From positions 832,308,160 to 832,366,159 of the forward strand of contig NC_081411.1 in the NCBI RefSeq assembly GCF_030272615.1: DNA of 58,000 nt, in the 5' to 3' direction. Below, in pieces: positions 33,894 to 44,959 of this stretch; position 1 is the first letter of the stretch; every line of letters starts with the position of its first letter. A program made the position numbers and the translations under genes. Under the pieces are notes generated by a model, which was not told where the DNA came from, did no database searches, and saw only the letters and a list, made by a program, of their open reading frames with translations. This stretch comes from Cryptomeria japonica (taxonomy: Eukaryota; Streptophyta; Pinopsida; Cupressales; Cupressaceae).

Positions 33894-35259
33894 TGTAGAC
33901 ACCTAAAAATGTTTCATTGATCATGTACTAATTATTCCTCTAATTGATTAAATAATTCTTTAATTCTTTAATTAAGTTAATTAATCTTATTTTTCTAATC
34001 TCACATTTCCTCATAATCTTACTAATTATTCTATTTTCTATTCTATCATCATTTAATCATTTTCTAAATATTAATTAAATATTTATTATTTAATTAATTA
34101 TGATTTAATTTCCTTAATTTAAATAATCTTTATTATTTAATTAAATTTCATTTCTACATAATTAAATAGTTTCTTTAATTAGCTAATTAATTCTTCCATT
34201 TCCAAATCCCCAAATTCTAATTTCATTTAATTTCATATTCTTCTAATTTTTTCCAAATTCAATTATATGTGTATGATTTCCAAAAACCAAATTGAAAATC
34301 AAAGTCAAATCTCTAAATATATTCAAATGCTAAATTGAATTAAATAAATTCAATTATTTGAATAAATATCATGCAAAGATTAAATTAAAAATCTAAGTCA
34401 AAATGCAAGCACATGCTAAATTAATTAATTAAATTATTTATCTCTCGAGTCTCTATTTTCATCTTCTAGTTCTTCAAATTCTAATTTCATTTAATTTCGT
34501 ATTTCTTCTAATTTCTTCCAAATTCAAATACATGTGCATGATTTCAAAAAATCAAAGTCAAGTTCTAAATATATTCAAATACAAAATTGAATTAAATTCA
34601 ATTATTTGAATTAAAATCTCATGCAAAGATTAAATTAAAAATCTAAGTCTAAATGCAAGCACATGCTAAATTAATTAATTAAATTGATTAATTAATTAAA
34701 TCATTTATCTCTCCAATCTCTATTTCCATCTTTCAGTTAGCTTTTTCTAAATTAAGCTCTCTTTGTCATCTTCTTTATTTCCTCCAATCATTCTTTTTCT
34801 TCCCTCAGTTAGCTTTTTCTCAATCAGTTAACTCATTTAATCTATTCAATCTATTATGTTTCACCTCCAAGTCACCAGTTCAACTATCAATTTTCATTTG
34901 AGCTCACCTGAGTTCCACCTCTTGATTAGTCTGTTCCACCTTTCAATCAATCTCATCTAGAAATCTATAAATTGAGCATCCAATCTCCATTTTCAATAAT
35001 CACGAACTTTGAATCTTTGTGTCACTTGCAGGTTACCAATGCAATATATGAGAGCCATCATACCACACAGAAGAGGAGAGCAATGGAAGCTATATGCGAT
35101 CTTGGAATAGGGAGTTTTATTGAATGATTTTAATTCCTATTTGTTTGATATTGCATTATTTCATTGTTTGTTTGTTAGAATTCTTGGATTAGATAGGGTT
35201 TCGTGATTTCCCTTTGTTTCTAATTGATATTTTGATTAAGATGAATTTTACAGATGACA
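33894..35259 (+). repeat. Element I left LTR
   Basis: 1,366 bp, very AT-rich at its start with many TTAATTAATT-like blocks, then CTCAGTTAGCTTTTTC and CACCTCCAAGTCACC in the second half. It matches the right LTR with indels. A block near 34670-34700 has an extra AATTAATTAAAT unit. Confidence 0.88.
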
Positions 35260-35285
35260 TTTTGGTGAACTTGACGTGCATCAAC
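35260..35285 (+). promoter_or_regulatory. Possible primer-binding region of element I
   Basis: The sequence after the left LTR is TTTTGGTGAACTTGACGTGC. By position it should be the primer-binding site, starting at TGG. I cannot match it confidently to a tRNA 3' end by memory, so the primer is unknown. Confidence 0.4.
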
Positions 35286-35379
35286 AACTAATTTACCTTC
35301 TTTGTTCTTTGTGTAATTTTTGCAGGTCATATAGATCTTTCTTTTTTTTTTTACAGTTTTTGCATGAATTTCGAGAACA

Positions 35380-36070
35380 GATTTTCCATCACGCAATCAC
35401 ATAGACAACGCTACACATTCGACCCCTCGGGGTCACGCATTCGATCTGACAGGGTTACACAATCACCCTTTCCAGGTCACGCAATTGCCCTTTCTAGATC
35501 ACGCATTCGCAGGGAAAATCATTTTTTAATTTTTTTATTGTATTTGTTATTTGATCTGTCTAATTCTATCTAAAATTGGCTTAATCTGGAAACAAATTAC
35601 TTTTATTTCATGATTTGATTATAACAGTTTATGACAAGAAAGGTACAGTTCAAGATTTCAGGTGCAAGAAGGACAAAAGAACAAAGAAGACATACCAAAC
35701 ACTATCAAAAGGTTCTCCAAGAAAAAAAGCAGATACAAGATTCAGAAGATCAATTGGCCTTTGATAGATATAACAACTTAGTTCTTTCTTATCAAGTTAA
35801 ATATGATCTAATCAAGATTGAATGGATGACGAGAGATTTGGCTAGGGCCTCACAATTAGTTTTACAGGTTTCTGATTGAGTTTAGTTTTCTTTTATTTTT
35901 TATTTTTTTTGTTGTATGCCTGTCTGTCATGCAATTGACCTATTAGTGCTACACAATCGACCTGTTATCATCACACATTTGGTCTGTCAGAATTACACAT
36001 ATGCTCTGTTAGGTTCACGCATTCGAGCTGTCAGTATCACGCAATCACACAAGTATTGTCACACATTCGC
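35380..36070 (+). repeat. Repeated CACGCATTCG motif in two blocks of element I
   Basis: About a dozen degenerate copies of a 24-28-base unit, roughly TCACGCATTCGACCTGTCAG, in two blocks (35390-35515 and 35925-36070). The blocks flank the small open frame at 35631-35879. The first block can be read in frame (35364-35573), but composition suggests repeat rather than protein. Confidence 0.7.
35631..35879 (+). CDS. Small basic helical protein of element I (82 codons), uncertain
   Basis: Open from ATG 35631 to TGA 35877-35879. The product is basic and probably helical: MTRKVQFKISGARRTKEQRR, then KVLQEKKQIQDSEDQLAF, then LIKIEWMTRDLARASQLVL. I do not recognise it. It is the only compact, non-repetitive open frame in the interior and lies where gag would start. 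It could be a Gag remnant with a basic N-terminus or a chance frame. Confidence 0.35.
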   Translation: MTRKVQFKISGARRTKEQRRHTKHYQKVLQEKKQIQDSEDQLAFDRYNNLVLSYQVKYDLIKIEWMTRDLARASQLVLQVSD

Positions 36071-36186
36071 TTCTATCAAATTTTGAGTTTTTGTTTTCTG
36101 TTGGTTTGATTTTACTACTAATCTCCTGTTTCAGCCTATGGCGAATTTACAGAAAGGATCAGATTAGTATTAGATCAGTTGCATGC

Positions 36187-36415
36187 ATCATCTAACACTT
36201 CATCTTTTGGTGTTTAAAATCAACAACAGTTAAAATGGACATGCATGGATAATCTCACACTTCGTTGATTGGTGCTTAAAATAAACATTGGCTAAAATTG
36301 ACATGCATGTATCTCACACTTTGTCTTTTGGTGCTTAAAATCAACAAATGGTTGAAATTGACATCTATGCCTTCATATTTTGATTTAGTGTTTAAAATGG
36401 ACTTGCACATGCGTA
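36187..36415 (+). repeat. Tandem repeat, about 62-bp unit, four copies (element I)
   Basis: Four successive units share TTTTGGTGCTTAAAATCAAC and AAATTGACATGCATG. Divergence between units is moderate. Non-coding. Confidence 0.7.
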
Positions 36416-37345
36416 TTCAACACCTAAATGTGGGCTATAAAATGAACATGAATCGAGCTGCATTAGATTAAATCATATATTTTTTTTCTAAAGGTAGAAT
36501 TTTTTTCGTGTTTGGGGTGGACCTACTGTTGCATTAACTGACTTTCCACCCACCTTCGGGGTATTGGGAGAAAGGAAGGAGGTGACAACGACATCCAATT
36601 TTATTTTATTCTACACAGTGAGGGGTATCTTTGACTGGGGATTTCATCACCCCATAGAGGTACTTCTAATTGGGATGTGTTGGGGATATCATCTCTCCTA
36701 GCATACTCTCGAGTGGGTTTTTCGAGCCGTTATATAAGTATACTGGTCAGGCAGCTAGAGTGTTGAGTGAATTCGAGGCATGTGTGGGCCTTCCTTGCAC
36801 CGATAAGCTCAATTAAAGTCTTAAGTGGCTTGCTTTGAGAATCCGTTGTTGGATCGAGATCCCTCGAAACCTAATACTATGAACCAATTTAGTTGCCAAA
36901 AATTGCACATTCAGTGATTTCATGAGTGCGGATCGTACCCCATAGATACCCTTCATGTACCTTACACTATGATATAGAAATCCCTCGACTAAGATCTTCG
37001 GATCTTCGGGGTAAGAGAGACTGGCATGCCCGAGAAGTGTGTGCCATGGAGTGGAGCTAGTGCTGCCAGACTCTCTATCTGTTCATTTTGTCTCGGTATT
37101 TCATAAGGGCCTCATTGAATGGTGTCCACTTTCCAGCCTAAGATTGTATTCCGTGGTTTTTTATGTATCGTTGTGTTAGACCAGTATTGAGTCAGTCCTT
37201 TGGGCTATTTCAGGCCCTATCCTACATATCTCTGAATTTTCTGAGATTGTATGAAAATTGAGTCAGTCACCTATACATACCTTCAAGAAATTGTTCTCAG
37301 ATTTGGAAAACTACAGAACTTGTCCCAGACATAGAATTAATAGTT
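36416..37345 (+). other. Element I interior, unique non-coding stretch
   Basis: No open frame of note on either strand. It is GC-richer than its surroundings, with segments such as CACCCACCTTCGGGGTATTG and GAGATCCCTCGAAACC. No motif that I can assign to a known protein. Confidence 0.5.
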
Positions 37346-37394
37346 CATTTTGAAAATAAAAACTCAAAGTTCTTACATACTTGTGACCCTTGGA

Positions 37395-37600
37395 AGTCCT
37401 TGCATAGTCCCCACTTATGTCCTCATTATCGTCCTAAGTCTTTGCATAGTCCCCACTTACATCCTCATTATCATCCTAAGTCTTTGCATAGTTCTCACTT
37501 ATGTCCTCATTATCATCCTAAGTCTTTGCATAGTCCTCATTATCATCCTCATATACGTCCTTGTCTAGACCTCATATATGTTTGTCTTAGTTCATCATCA
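37395..37600 (+). repeat. Tandem repeat, about 40-45-bp unit (element I)
   Basis: Four to five units of TCCCCACTTATGTCCTCATT followed by ATCGTCCTAAGTCTTTGCATAG. The array is open in two frames at once, which argues that these are repeat artefacts rather than protein. Confidence 0.75.
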
Positions 37601-38099
37601 TTTGCATAATCATCCTAGAAAGTCATACCCCAAACGTCCAAAACACAATTAGAGGATCAGTCAAACTCAACCTCAACTCAAACAAGTTGGTCAAGTTCAA
37701 TCAAACATTGTCACATTCAGAGAAATGGAGAAAATATCTTACATGTTGTGATCCTAGGTCCAAACTAAACAAACAAACATCATGAATTGGAATTATACAT
37801 TTTGTAGGGAAGGTGGAGGATTCATCCCTTCCATTCCTATTCCATCGCTATCCATAGAAATATTAGCTCAACAAATTAAAACTTTGCAACAACAAGTGAC
37901 AGACACAGCTAGTCCTGACAACCATAGGGGCTGGTTACCATAGGGGCTGGTTAGAAAACATGATGAGAGAAGTGATGACCATGAGGGGATCAGTATTAGA
38001 CCAACCTCCTTCTTCTCGTGAGACCATTCAAACATGGCAACCTTCATTCCTCAACAAAATCGTTCCTACCTTAGTTCAACCAACATAAGAGTCATGTAA

Positions 38100-39262
38100 A
38101 CCTTCTTTTTCTTTAAACCCAATATATCAATCATACCAATCATATCAATCCAACATTCAAACCCCTTTCAACCAAACTCAAACTCCATTAAACCAAAGTC
38201 CAAAACAAAATTCACATCAACCTAACACTCAAAGCACCTCTTTCAACCAAAATCAAACCCCTTTCAACCAAAGTCCAAATCAAAATACACACCAACCCAA
38301 CATTCAAAAGTTCCCCTTTCAACCAAAATCAAACCCTATTCAACCAAAGTCCAAATCAAAATTCACACCAACCCAACATTCAAACATCTTTCAGCCAAAA
38401 TCAAACCCCTTTCAACCAAAGTCCAAATCAAAATTCATTGAACCAAAATCGAACATCTTTCACTCAAAATCATACCCTTTTCAACCCAAATCAAATCCCT
38501 TTCAACCAAAGCCCAAATCAACCATATCTATCCACCATTTCATCATCCCCTAAAGTCACACAAGACCAATCCATGCCATCTCTATCTAATAACACAACCT
38601 CCCAATGGCTATCCATCATACAAATCCAATCTAATTCAAGTCATGATTCAGAGGATCTCATTTAAAATCCTTTCTCATCAAGTCAAAAGGTTGAAACATT
38701 CCAAGAATCCCCCATGAATATCCAAACTCCTTCCCCGTGTCAAGATGATGATCCAAAATCAGAAGAAATGAGTCCTAAAACAAATAAAGATCAAGAACAA
38801 CCACTTCCATCCTACCCAATTTTTGATCAAGATCCCACTGACCAAGAATCTTATGATGATTCCCTCGCTCTTTTCTATTGCATTCATAATGACACCCTTC
38901 GATCTCAAGAACAACGTGTCATTTCAAGTCCCATCCAACATCCACCTCCTAAGCAAGATCAAGACATCCCTCTACACACCAAGATCAAAGCATACCTTTA
39001 CCTTCATGTCCTAAACAAGATCCCATTATTTCTCCAAACCTTGATCAAGATCCCTCAATCCCTTCATCTCTATGTCATAATCCTCCATGTTCTTCACAAT
39101 ATTTCCTCTCAAATGAACTTACCATTTCTCCTTGTGATCCCAATCCCTCTACACAAGTTGTTCATGAACCCCTTATCAATGAAATCACCAATCCAGATCA
39201 TACTACATAGAGAAACTTGTCAACAATTGTATGTGTGCCATGATCAAATGCCAAAGTGGTGA
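38100..39262 (+). pseudogene. Gln/Asn/Pro-rich coding-like sequence of element I
   Basis: From about 38160 the plus strand encodes repeated TPFNQSPNQN and FNQNQTPFNQ units. A frameshift near 38309 moves to PFQPKSNPFQPKSKSKF. The open frames 38438-38665 and 38714-39262 follow (IQTPSPCQDDDPKSEEMSPK, acidic, then QDPTDQESYDDSLALFYC). Codon-level repetition and acidic blocks suggest a low-complexity, disordered protein, possibly a diverged Gag-region polypeptide. No catalytic motif is visible. I cannot assign a function. Confidence 0.45.
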
Positions 39263-40535
39263 CAAAAATAAGCATGACACCAGCTAATGAAATCAACACT
39301 CAAATTGTTTCATCATCTTCTCCATGCACAAGTATAACACCAACTAATAAGATCAACACCTAGTTGGTTTCATCATCCTCTTCAAGTGCATCAGTAAAAA
39401 TAGGCATAACACCTACTCATGTCATAACTTCGAAACCAATTTGTCTCATACACCCACACTTGAAAGACTGGGGCAAGAGAATCTACCACAATTGGATTTC
39501 TTTGAAAATTTTAAGGTTATAGCTGAATTCATGGGTTCCAGAGATGGATTTCCTTCTGATGATCCACAAAATCCAAAAACTAATAAAATCAACATTGGAG
39601 ATACTGAACATGTACACTTAGCTGAGTCCTTATATCCTAACGTCATTCATTTTCAATATTACCCTGTGACGACGCTTTACTCATGGTTGGGTAGCAATTT
39701 CACTATTTGAGACTTGTTAACCCAAAATCTATCAATTGTTATATCTCAAACACAATAAATCCCTAATTTACTCGAGACACCTAGTTGATCATATGACTAG
39801 TGAAAAATCTAAAATTATGCTTCAGCGCCACTGTAATTGTCACACCCTAGTAGGTTTCATTACTTACAAGTCAAGGCAAGAAAATAAAAAAAGAAAAAGA
39901 GCTATGCCAAATATCCATCTCAAGGCAAAAGAGCAATGATATATAACTAAAATATCACGCATACAAGTGTGACAAAAAGGTTGACTATGAGAACATGTGA
40001 GTAACTCCATCAAGGCTATGAACACCTACTGGCAATGGAGCAATATTCGAGAAGTTATAGTCTATAAACTCGTCAGAGCTCTCAAGGCTTGTTGGCAGTG
40101 AGGCTCTATTTGGGATACTTTTGAAGTTGGGATAATCCATGTAGCTAGTCATATAGGATGCTAAGGACCTTTAGTGAACACAAGAGTAGGAATCAACTCA
40201 TCTGCACAAACATGGGCAAAACAAGATCAAACTTTCAAGAATCAATGGGGAAGTTTTCCGCGTCTCCATTTGTAAATCCTAGTCACTAAATGTGTTAATT
40301 TGGATGTTCCAAGGGACCTTAGGGATCGATTGACCGCTTATCTATGAAATGATTTGCACCTCCAATTCAAATAGTGTATTACAAATGCTAAAATAAACAT
40401 AGTCAACCTTGTTCGAATAGGAAATACATCTTCATCATGCATATTGCATTAACATAGGTCATGTCAAAAATTCAATGTCTCCACATACATTTTGCAAATC
40501 ATCATGTCATATAGGTTTGCACACTAGGGGCATAA
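39263..40535 (+). other. Element I interior with a short acidic frame
   Basis: The open frame 39441-39710 (LPQLDFFENFKVIAEFMGSR, then HVHLAESLYPNVIHFQYYP) is non-repetitive and might be a coding remnant, but matches nothing I know. From 39710 to 40535 I see no coding signal or repeat. Confidence 0.35.
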
Positions 40536-41280
40536 CTGAAAAAATCCTAAAAATCATATAAAGTCCTGAAAAAATCCTAACAATCAAAAAAAGTCCTGAA
40601 AAAAATCCTAAAAATCAAATATAGTCCTGAAAAATACCAAAAGCATTAGGAAAACACAAAATCCTAAAAATCGTAAAATGTCCTGAAAAAAACCTTAAAA
40701 ATCGAAAAATCAAAAACTAAAAAATCAAAGCAAAGAAACCATAGACCATCCATAAAATCAAATCAATAATAGAAAAACTCTCAAAGTCTACAATCAAACT
40801 GATCACATGGCTTGTTAATCAATCTATCGATCAAACTTTATCAAACATCAACATGTCTTATACAATGAAGGGTATACTTGAAACCAGACATATCGGTTTT
40901 ATACGGAGTACTCACTCTTTGAAATCAGACATTCCTATCAATGATCAGACAAATCAAAACAATGACATAGATTAGTATGATTGTTAGGTTTTGTCCAAGT
41001 TAGTCTTAGCTTTATCAATTAATGGCAGGTCATGCTTCATCAATACCAAAAACAATGAAAAACTCAAAAATACCAAAAACATCTGTATAAAGTCCTGAAA
41101 AAATCATCCAAAAATATTCAAATATGGAAAACATAACAATAAAAAACATCTGCAAAATGTCTTAAAAAAATCATCCAAAAACATTCAAATATCGATCCAC
41201 ATAATCCAAAAACATTGAAAAAGCTCTTGGAAAAGAACTAAAATCGAAAATCAATCAATCAAAAAATTTGCAATAAAATG
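40536..41280 (+). repeat. Degenerate A-rich repeats with TCCTGAAAAAATCC units (element I)
   Basis: At least six copies of AGTCCTGAAAAAATCCTAAA at 40540-40690. A looser series follows at 41035-41270 built on AAATCATCCAAAAACATTC. Between them, 40740-41030 is non-repetitive and non-coding. Confidence 0.65.
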
Positions 41281-42170
41281 CCTTGTGAGAAACAAATACC
41301 CTAGCAGATATCCAGCAAACACTTCGTACGAAGTTAACAAAGGATATGACTATCCAGTCAAACATCTGCAATCAACTGATCAAACTATCTTATCAATCGT
41401 ATCATATCCATATCAAAGTGATCATTATCTTGTCTTAAACATAAGAGGATACACTCAAAATCAGTCAGGTCAGTCTTAAACAGGATTCACAACTTTCTGA
41501 GATTAGACATTATCAACCATCACATCAAGCAATTGAGAACAAAGGCACAAGATCAGTATAGCTATTGAATTTTGTCCGGGTCAGTCTTTATCTTTTATCA
41601 TTTGGAGACAGATATTGTTCCTATGCTACTCAAGGATGTCCAGAAGTGACTAGAGGAGCTATGATGGACATTATCTTTTTCTTTGTTTGTTTCTTCAATG
41701 AGATATCTTTACATCTTGGTTCCTTATACCTTGATGTGCTAAGCTTCATTTTTCAATAGTAAGGCTCAATGATGAATATATATTGTGCAATAAAATAAAT
41801 GACATAGGTTCATGACTCATTCAATTTCATTCTCATTTCATCTCATTTGCTTATTGCTAGTTTGCTAATTCTTTTCTCATCATCTCTTTCTAAATAATTT
41901 TCTATCATCTAACATTATTCTATTTCATTCTAAGGTTCATTCTCTCATATTCTATCTCAATATCATCTTCACATCACCTATCTCTAATCAACTAACTATC
42001 TTTCATTTCACATTCTTCTATTTTTTCGAGAGATCATTCATATCTTTAATGCATAAACAATCTCTCGAGGGGGCAATACACCCTAAGTATTACTAGGGCA
42101 TACTGGGGCAATTTTTTTTAAATTTTCTTTGAAACAACGTCCTTTTGACATTGTCTCAAAGAGGGGCAAA
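41281..42170 (+). other. Element I 3' interior and polypurine tract
   Basis: No coding signal. A pyrimidine-rich stretch (41815-42030, TCATTTCATCTC-like) precedes the sequence GGGGCAATACACCC at 42070. It ends with the polypurine tract CAAAGAGGGGCAAA (42157-42170) abutting the right LTR. Confidence 0.6.
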
Positions 42171-43642
42171 TGTAGACACCTAGAAATGTCTCATTGATCA
42201 TGTACTAATTATTCCTCTAATTGATTAAATAATTCTTTAATTATTTAATTAAGTTAATTAATCTTATTTTTCTAATTTCATATTTCCTCATAATCTTAAT
42301 AATTATTCTATTTCCTATTCTATCATCATTTAATCATTTTCTAAATATTAATTAAATATTTATTATTTAATTAATTCTAATTAATTCCCCAGTTTAAATA
42401 ATCTTTATTATTTAAATAAATTAATTCTCAATTTCTACCTCTAATCATCTAATCATTCAACCCTCTTCTAAATATTAATTAAATATTAATTATTTAATTA
42501 ATTATGATTTAATTCCTTTAATTTAAATAATCTTTATTATTTAATTAAATTCCATTTCTATATAATTAAATAGTTTCTTTAAATTATTTAATTAGCTAAT
42601 TAATTGTTCCATTTCCAAATCCCCAAATTCTAATTTCATTTAATTTCATATTCTTCTAATTTCTTCCAAATTCAATTATATGTGCATGATTTCAAAAACC
42701 AAATTGAAAATCAAAGTCAAGTTCTAAATATATTCAAATGCTAAATTGAATTATTTGAATAAATATCATGCAAAGATTAAATTTAAAATCTAAGTCAAAA
42801 TGCAAGCACATGCTAAATTAATTAATTAAATCATTTATCTCTTGAGTCTCTATTTTCATCTTCTAGTTCTTCAAATTCTAATTTCATTTAATTTCATATT
42901 TCTTCTAATTTCTTCCAAATTCAAATACATGTGCATGCTTTCAAAAAATCAAATTGAAAATCAAAGTCAAGTTCTAAATATATTCAAATACTAAATTGAA
43001 TTAAATTCAATTATTTGAATTAAAATCTCATGCAAAGATTAAATTAAAAATCTAAGTCTAAATGCAAGCATATGCTAAATTAATTAATTAAATCATTTAT
43101 ATCTCCAATCTCTATTTCCATCTTTTAGTTAGCTTTTTCTAAATTAAGCTCTCTTTGTCATCTTTTTTATTGCCTCCAATCATTCTTTTTCTTCCCTCAG
43201 TTAGCTTTTTCTTAATCAGTTAACTCATTTAATCTATTCAATCTATTATGTTTCACCTCCAAGTCACCAGTTCAACTATCAATTTTTATTTGAGCTCACC
43301 CGAGTTCCACCTCTTGATCAATCTGTTCCACCTTTCAATCAATCTCATCCAAAAATCTTTAAATTGAGCATCCAATCTCCATTTTCAATAATCACGAACT
43401 TTGAATCTTTGTGTCACTTGCAGCGCAATATCTAAGAGTCATCATACCACAGAGAAGAGGAGAGCAATGGAAGCTAGATGCGATCTTGGAATAGGGAGTT
43501 TTATTGAATGATTTTAATTCCTATTTGTTTGATATTGCATTATTTCATTGTCTGTTTGTTAGAATTCTGGATTAGATAGGGATTCATGATTTCCCTTTGT
43601 TTCTAATTGATATTTTGATTAAGATGAATTTTACGGATGACA
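42171..43642 (+). repeat. Element I right LTR
   Basis: 1,472 bp, 106 bp longer than the left copy. Most of the excess is an additional AT-rich block at about 42376-42480 (TTAATTCCCCAG, CTACCTCTAATCATC). The ends match the left LTR (TGTAGACACC, GATGACA). Target-site copy CTTTG follows at 43643. Confidence 0.88.
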
Positions 43643-43647
43643 CTTTG

Positions 43648-44121
43648 CATAGAGCAATACAATCTCAAATAGATCACAAGACAATCTGCATCGTTCATTC
43701 TTCACCGCACATGGGAATCAGTAACTCATCATGCTTTCTTCTCATACCGCCAAGAAGAATGTTCATTCCCGAGGTATACTTTTAATGCAGTCGATCTTTT
43801 CATGCAAGATCCTCAAGGAAATCCTTTATGTACACAAAGCTGACGTGGCACCTCGATCTCATCCTCATCTCTTAGCTAACTCATCACAAAATGTCAACGG
43901 TTGCATCAGACAAGATGGATTGCCAAACCGGAAACCTTAGAGTTGAGACTACCAACCGGTAGTCGTACTTAGTGAAACCTCGATACCGGTTCACTGCATT
44001 TCTTCATACCGGTTCACTAGCTTCTTTCAATCTGCATACCGGTTTACTTACACTTATTGACATCAATGACAACATACATTATCATCATATCAACATGCCG
44101 GTTCATCATATGACAACAACA
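43648..44121 (-). repeat. LTR G right arm: U3 with CCGGTTCA repeats
   Basis: U3 side of the minus-oriented LTR. Between 43920 and 44105, ACCGGTTCACT or close variants recur about six times at 20-45-bp spacing. The corresponding part of the H LTR has the same motif as GCCGGTTCAC. They may be promoter-proximal binding sites. Confidence 0.65.
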
Positions 44122-44126
44122 TAATG

Positions 44127-44903
44127 ACCAATTCTTTCACAATTAAATAATTTCAGAGGTAAATTACCTTTGTATTTTCTAATTCCTCTCTTCAGTCTTC
44201 TCACAAAGTTTGCTACGATCTCATCCATATTTTCACTTGCTTCTGATTCCTCTCAGCTATCTTTGAAACATTGAATGCAACCTCTTTTCTTTCTCTTTTG
44301 ATATATTTCTATTTTGATATTTCAAAGATAGATAATGATCTTAGGAGTAGATCAATTGTGTACTTATCTAAATCATGACATTCTTCAATAGAATTTTTTT
44401 TAGGCTTGTAGGGTTTAGCCAGAGTAAGAAAGATCTTTCTCATAACATCACCTTCTTCTATCTCTCCACCAACATCTCTGGTAGCATTCACAATCTCATT
44501 TATCTTGTGTTTGTAATTTTGAACACATTCATCATCAACTATCTTTAGACATTCATATTTTTGTTTAAGATTCATTAGCTTAGCTTTCTTTGTCTGAGGA
44601 TCTCCTTCATATGGCTGGCTTAACTTGTTCCAAACTTCTTTTGCTTCTTTCAATCTGCTAATCTTACCAAATTTTACATCACTCAAGCAACTTATAATTA
44701 CTGTTCTAGGCTTTGTATTATTCTCATGATTCTTAAGTTCATTTACAACCTGAGGTCCATTGGTGGACGTGTATAACTAGCTTTGACAATTTCCTAGATT
44801 CCATTGGGCAAAGCTTCCAAATAAGATTCCATCCTCTCCTTCCAATAAGATTTTTTTTTCCATCAAACCTATGCTTTAAAATTAAGTTTTTGTGCCATTC
44901 CAT
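44127..44903 (-). pseudogene. Copia Gag of element F
   Basis: Minus strand, likely ATG at 44903 (MEWHKNLILKHRFDGKK). The copia Gag core is at 44686-44309: KEVWNKLSQPYEGDPQTKKA, then RKIFLTLAKPYKPKKNSIE and SLSIFEISK. Downstream is RKYKGNLPL and the start of a zinc knuckle, FNCERIGHY, with its first Cys lost. LTR G cuts it there, and the knuckle continues as ASKC at 32942. Frame changes and stops occur. Encapsidation role inferred from the family. Confidence 0.85.
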
Positions 44904-44944
44904 ATCTACCTCAAGTGGTTAGGCTCTTCTAAGAGGAACCTCAC

Positions 44945-44959
44945 TCTGATACCATTTAT
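44945..44959 (-). promoter_or_regulatory. Element F primer-binding site
   Basis: On the minus strand ATGGTATCAGAGTGAGG lies just downstream of the LTR. TGGTATCAGAG is the perfect complement of the initiator methionine tRNA 3' end. It shows that the LTR to its right served as the 5' LTR of F. Confidence 0.85.

Larger units (their letters stand above)
33894..43642 (+). mobile_element. Element I: large retrotransposon derivative without recognisable pol
   Basis: A 9,749-bp two-LTR element, LTRs at 33894-35259 and 42171-43642 (both TGTAGACACC...GATGACA), flanked by CTTTG at 33889-33893 and 43643-43647. A polypurine tract at 42155-42170 (CAAAGAGGGGCAAA) before the right LTR gives plus orientation. 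About 6.9 kb of interior shows no gag zinc knuckle, protease, RT, RNase H or integrase. It holds several tandem repeats, a small basic frame and Gln/Asn/Pro-rich coding-like sequence. It fits the class called LARD and would need enzymes in trans. It sits within solo LTR G. Confidence 0.88.
32946..44121 (-). mobile_element. Solo LTR G (family of element H), interrupted by element I
   Basis: Left arm 32946-33893 and right arm 43648-44121 together make about 1,422 bp. They align with the 3' LTR of element H (52222-53817). Shared features: both start TGATGAAC, both have GGTACTGAGAGGGG with the hairpin (32971-33000), both have ATCGACCTTATAG, and both end in CCGGTTCA-rich sequence and ACAACA. TAATGA occurs at 32943-32948 and at 44122-44127. 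Depending on where the TG start is placed, this is the target duplication or overlaps it by a few bases. Removing G rejoins the zinc knuckle of copia F (NCERIGHY to ASKC). Confidence 0.8.

Noticed and set aside
37350-37609. Two overlapping open frames rich in CPHYHPKSLHS and VLIIILSLCIV
   Set aside because: Both arise from the same 40-45-bp tandem repeat, which stays open in two frames. Not evidence of a protein.
41285-41759. Two short plus-strand frames near the end of element I
   Set aside because: No family resemblance; composition matches the surrounding non-coding interior.
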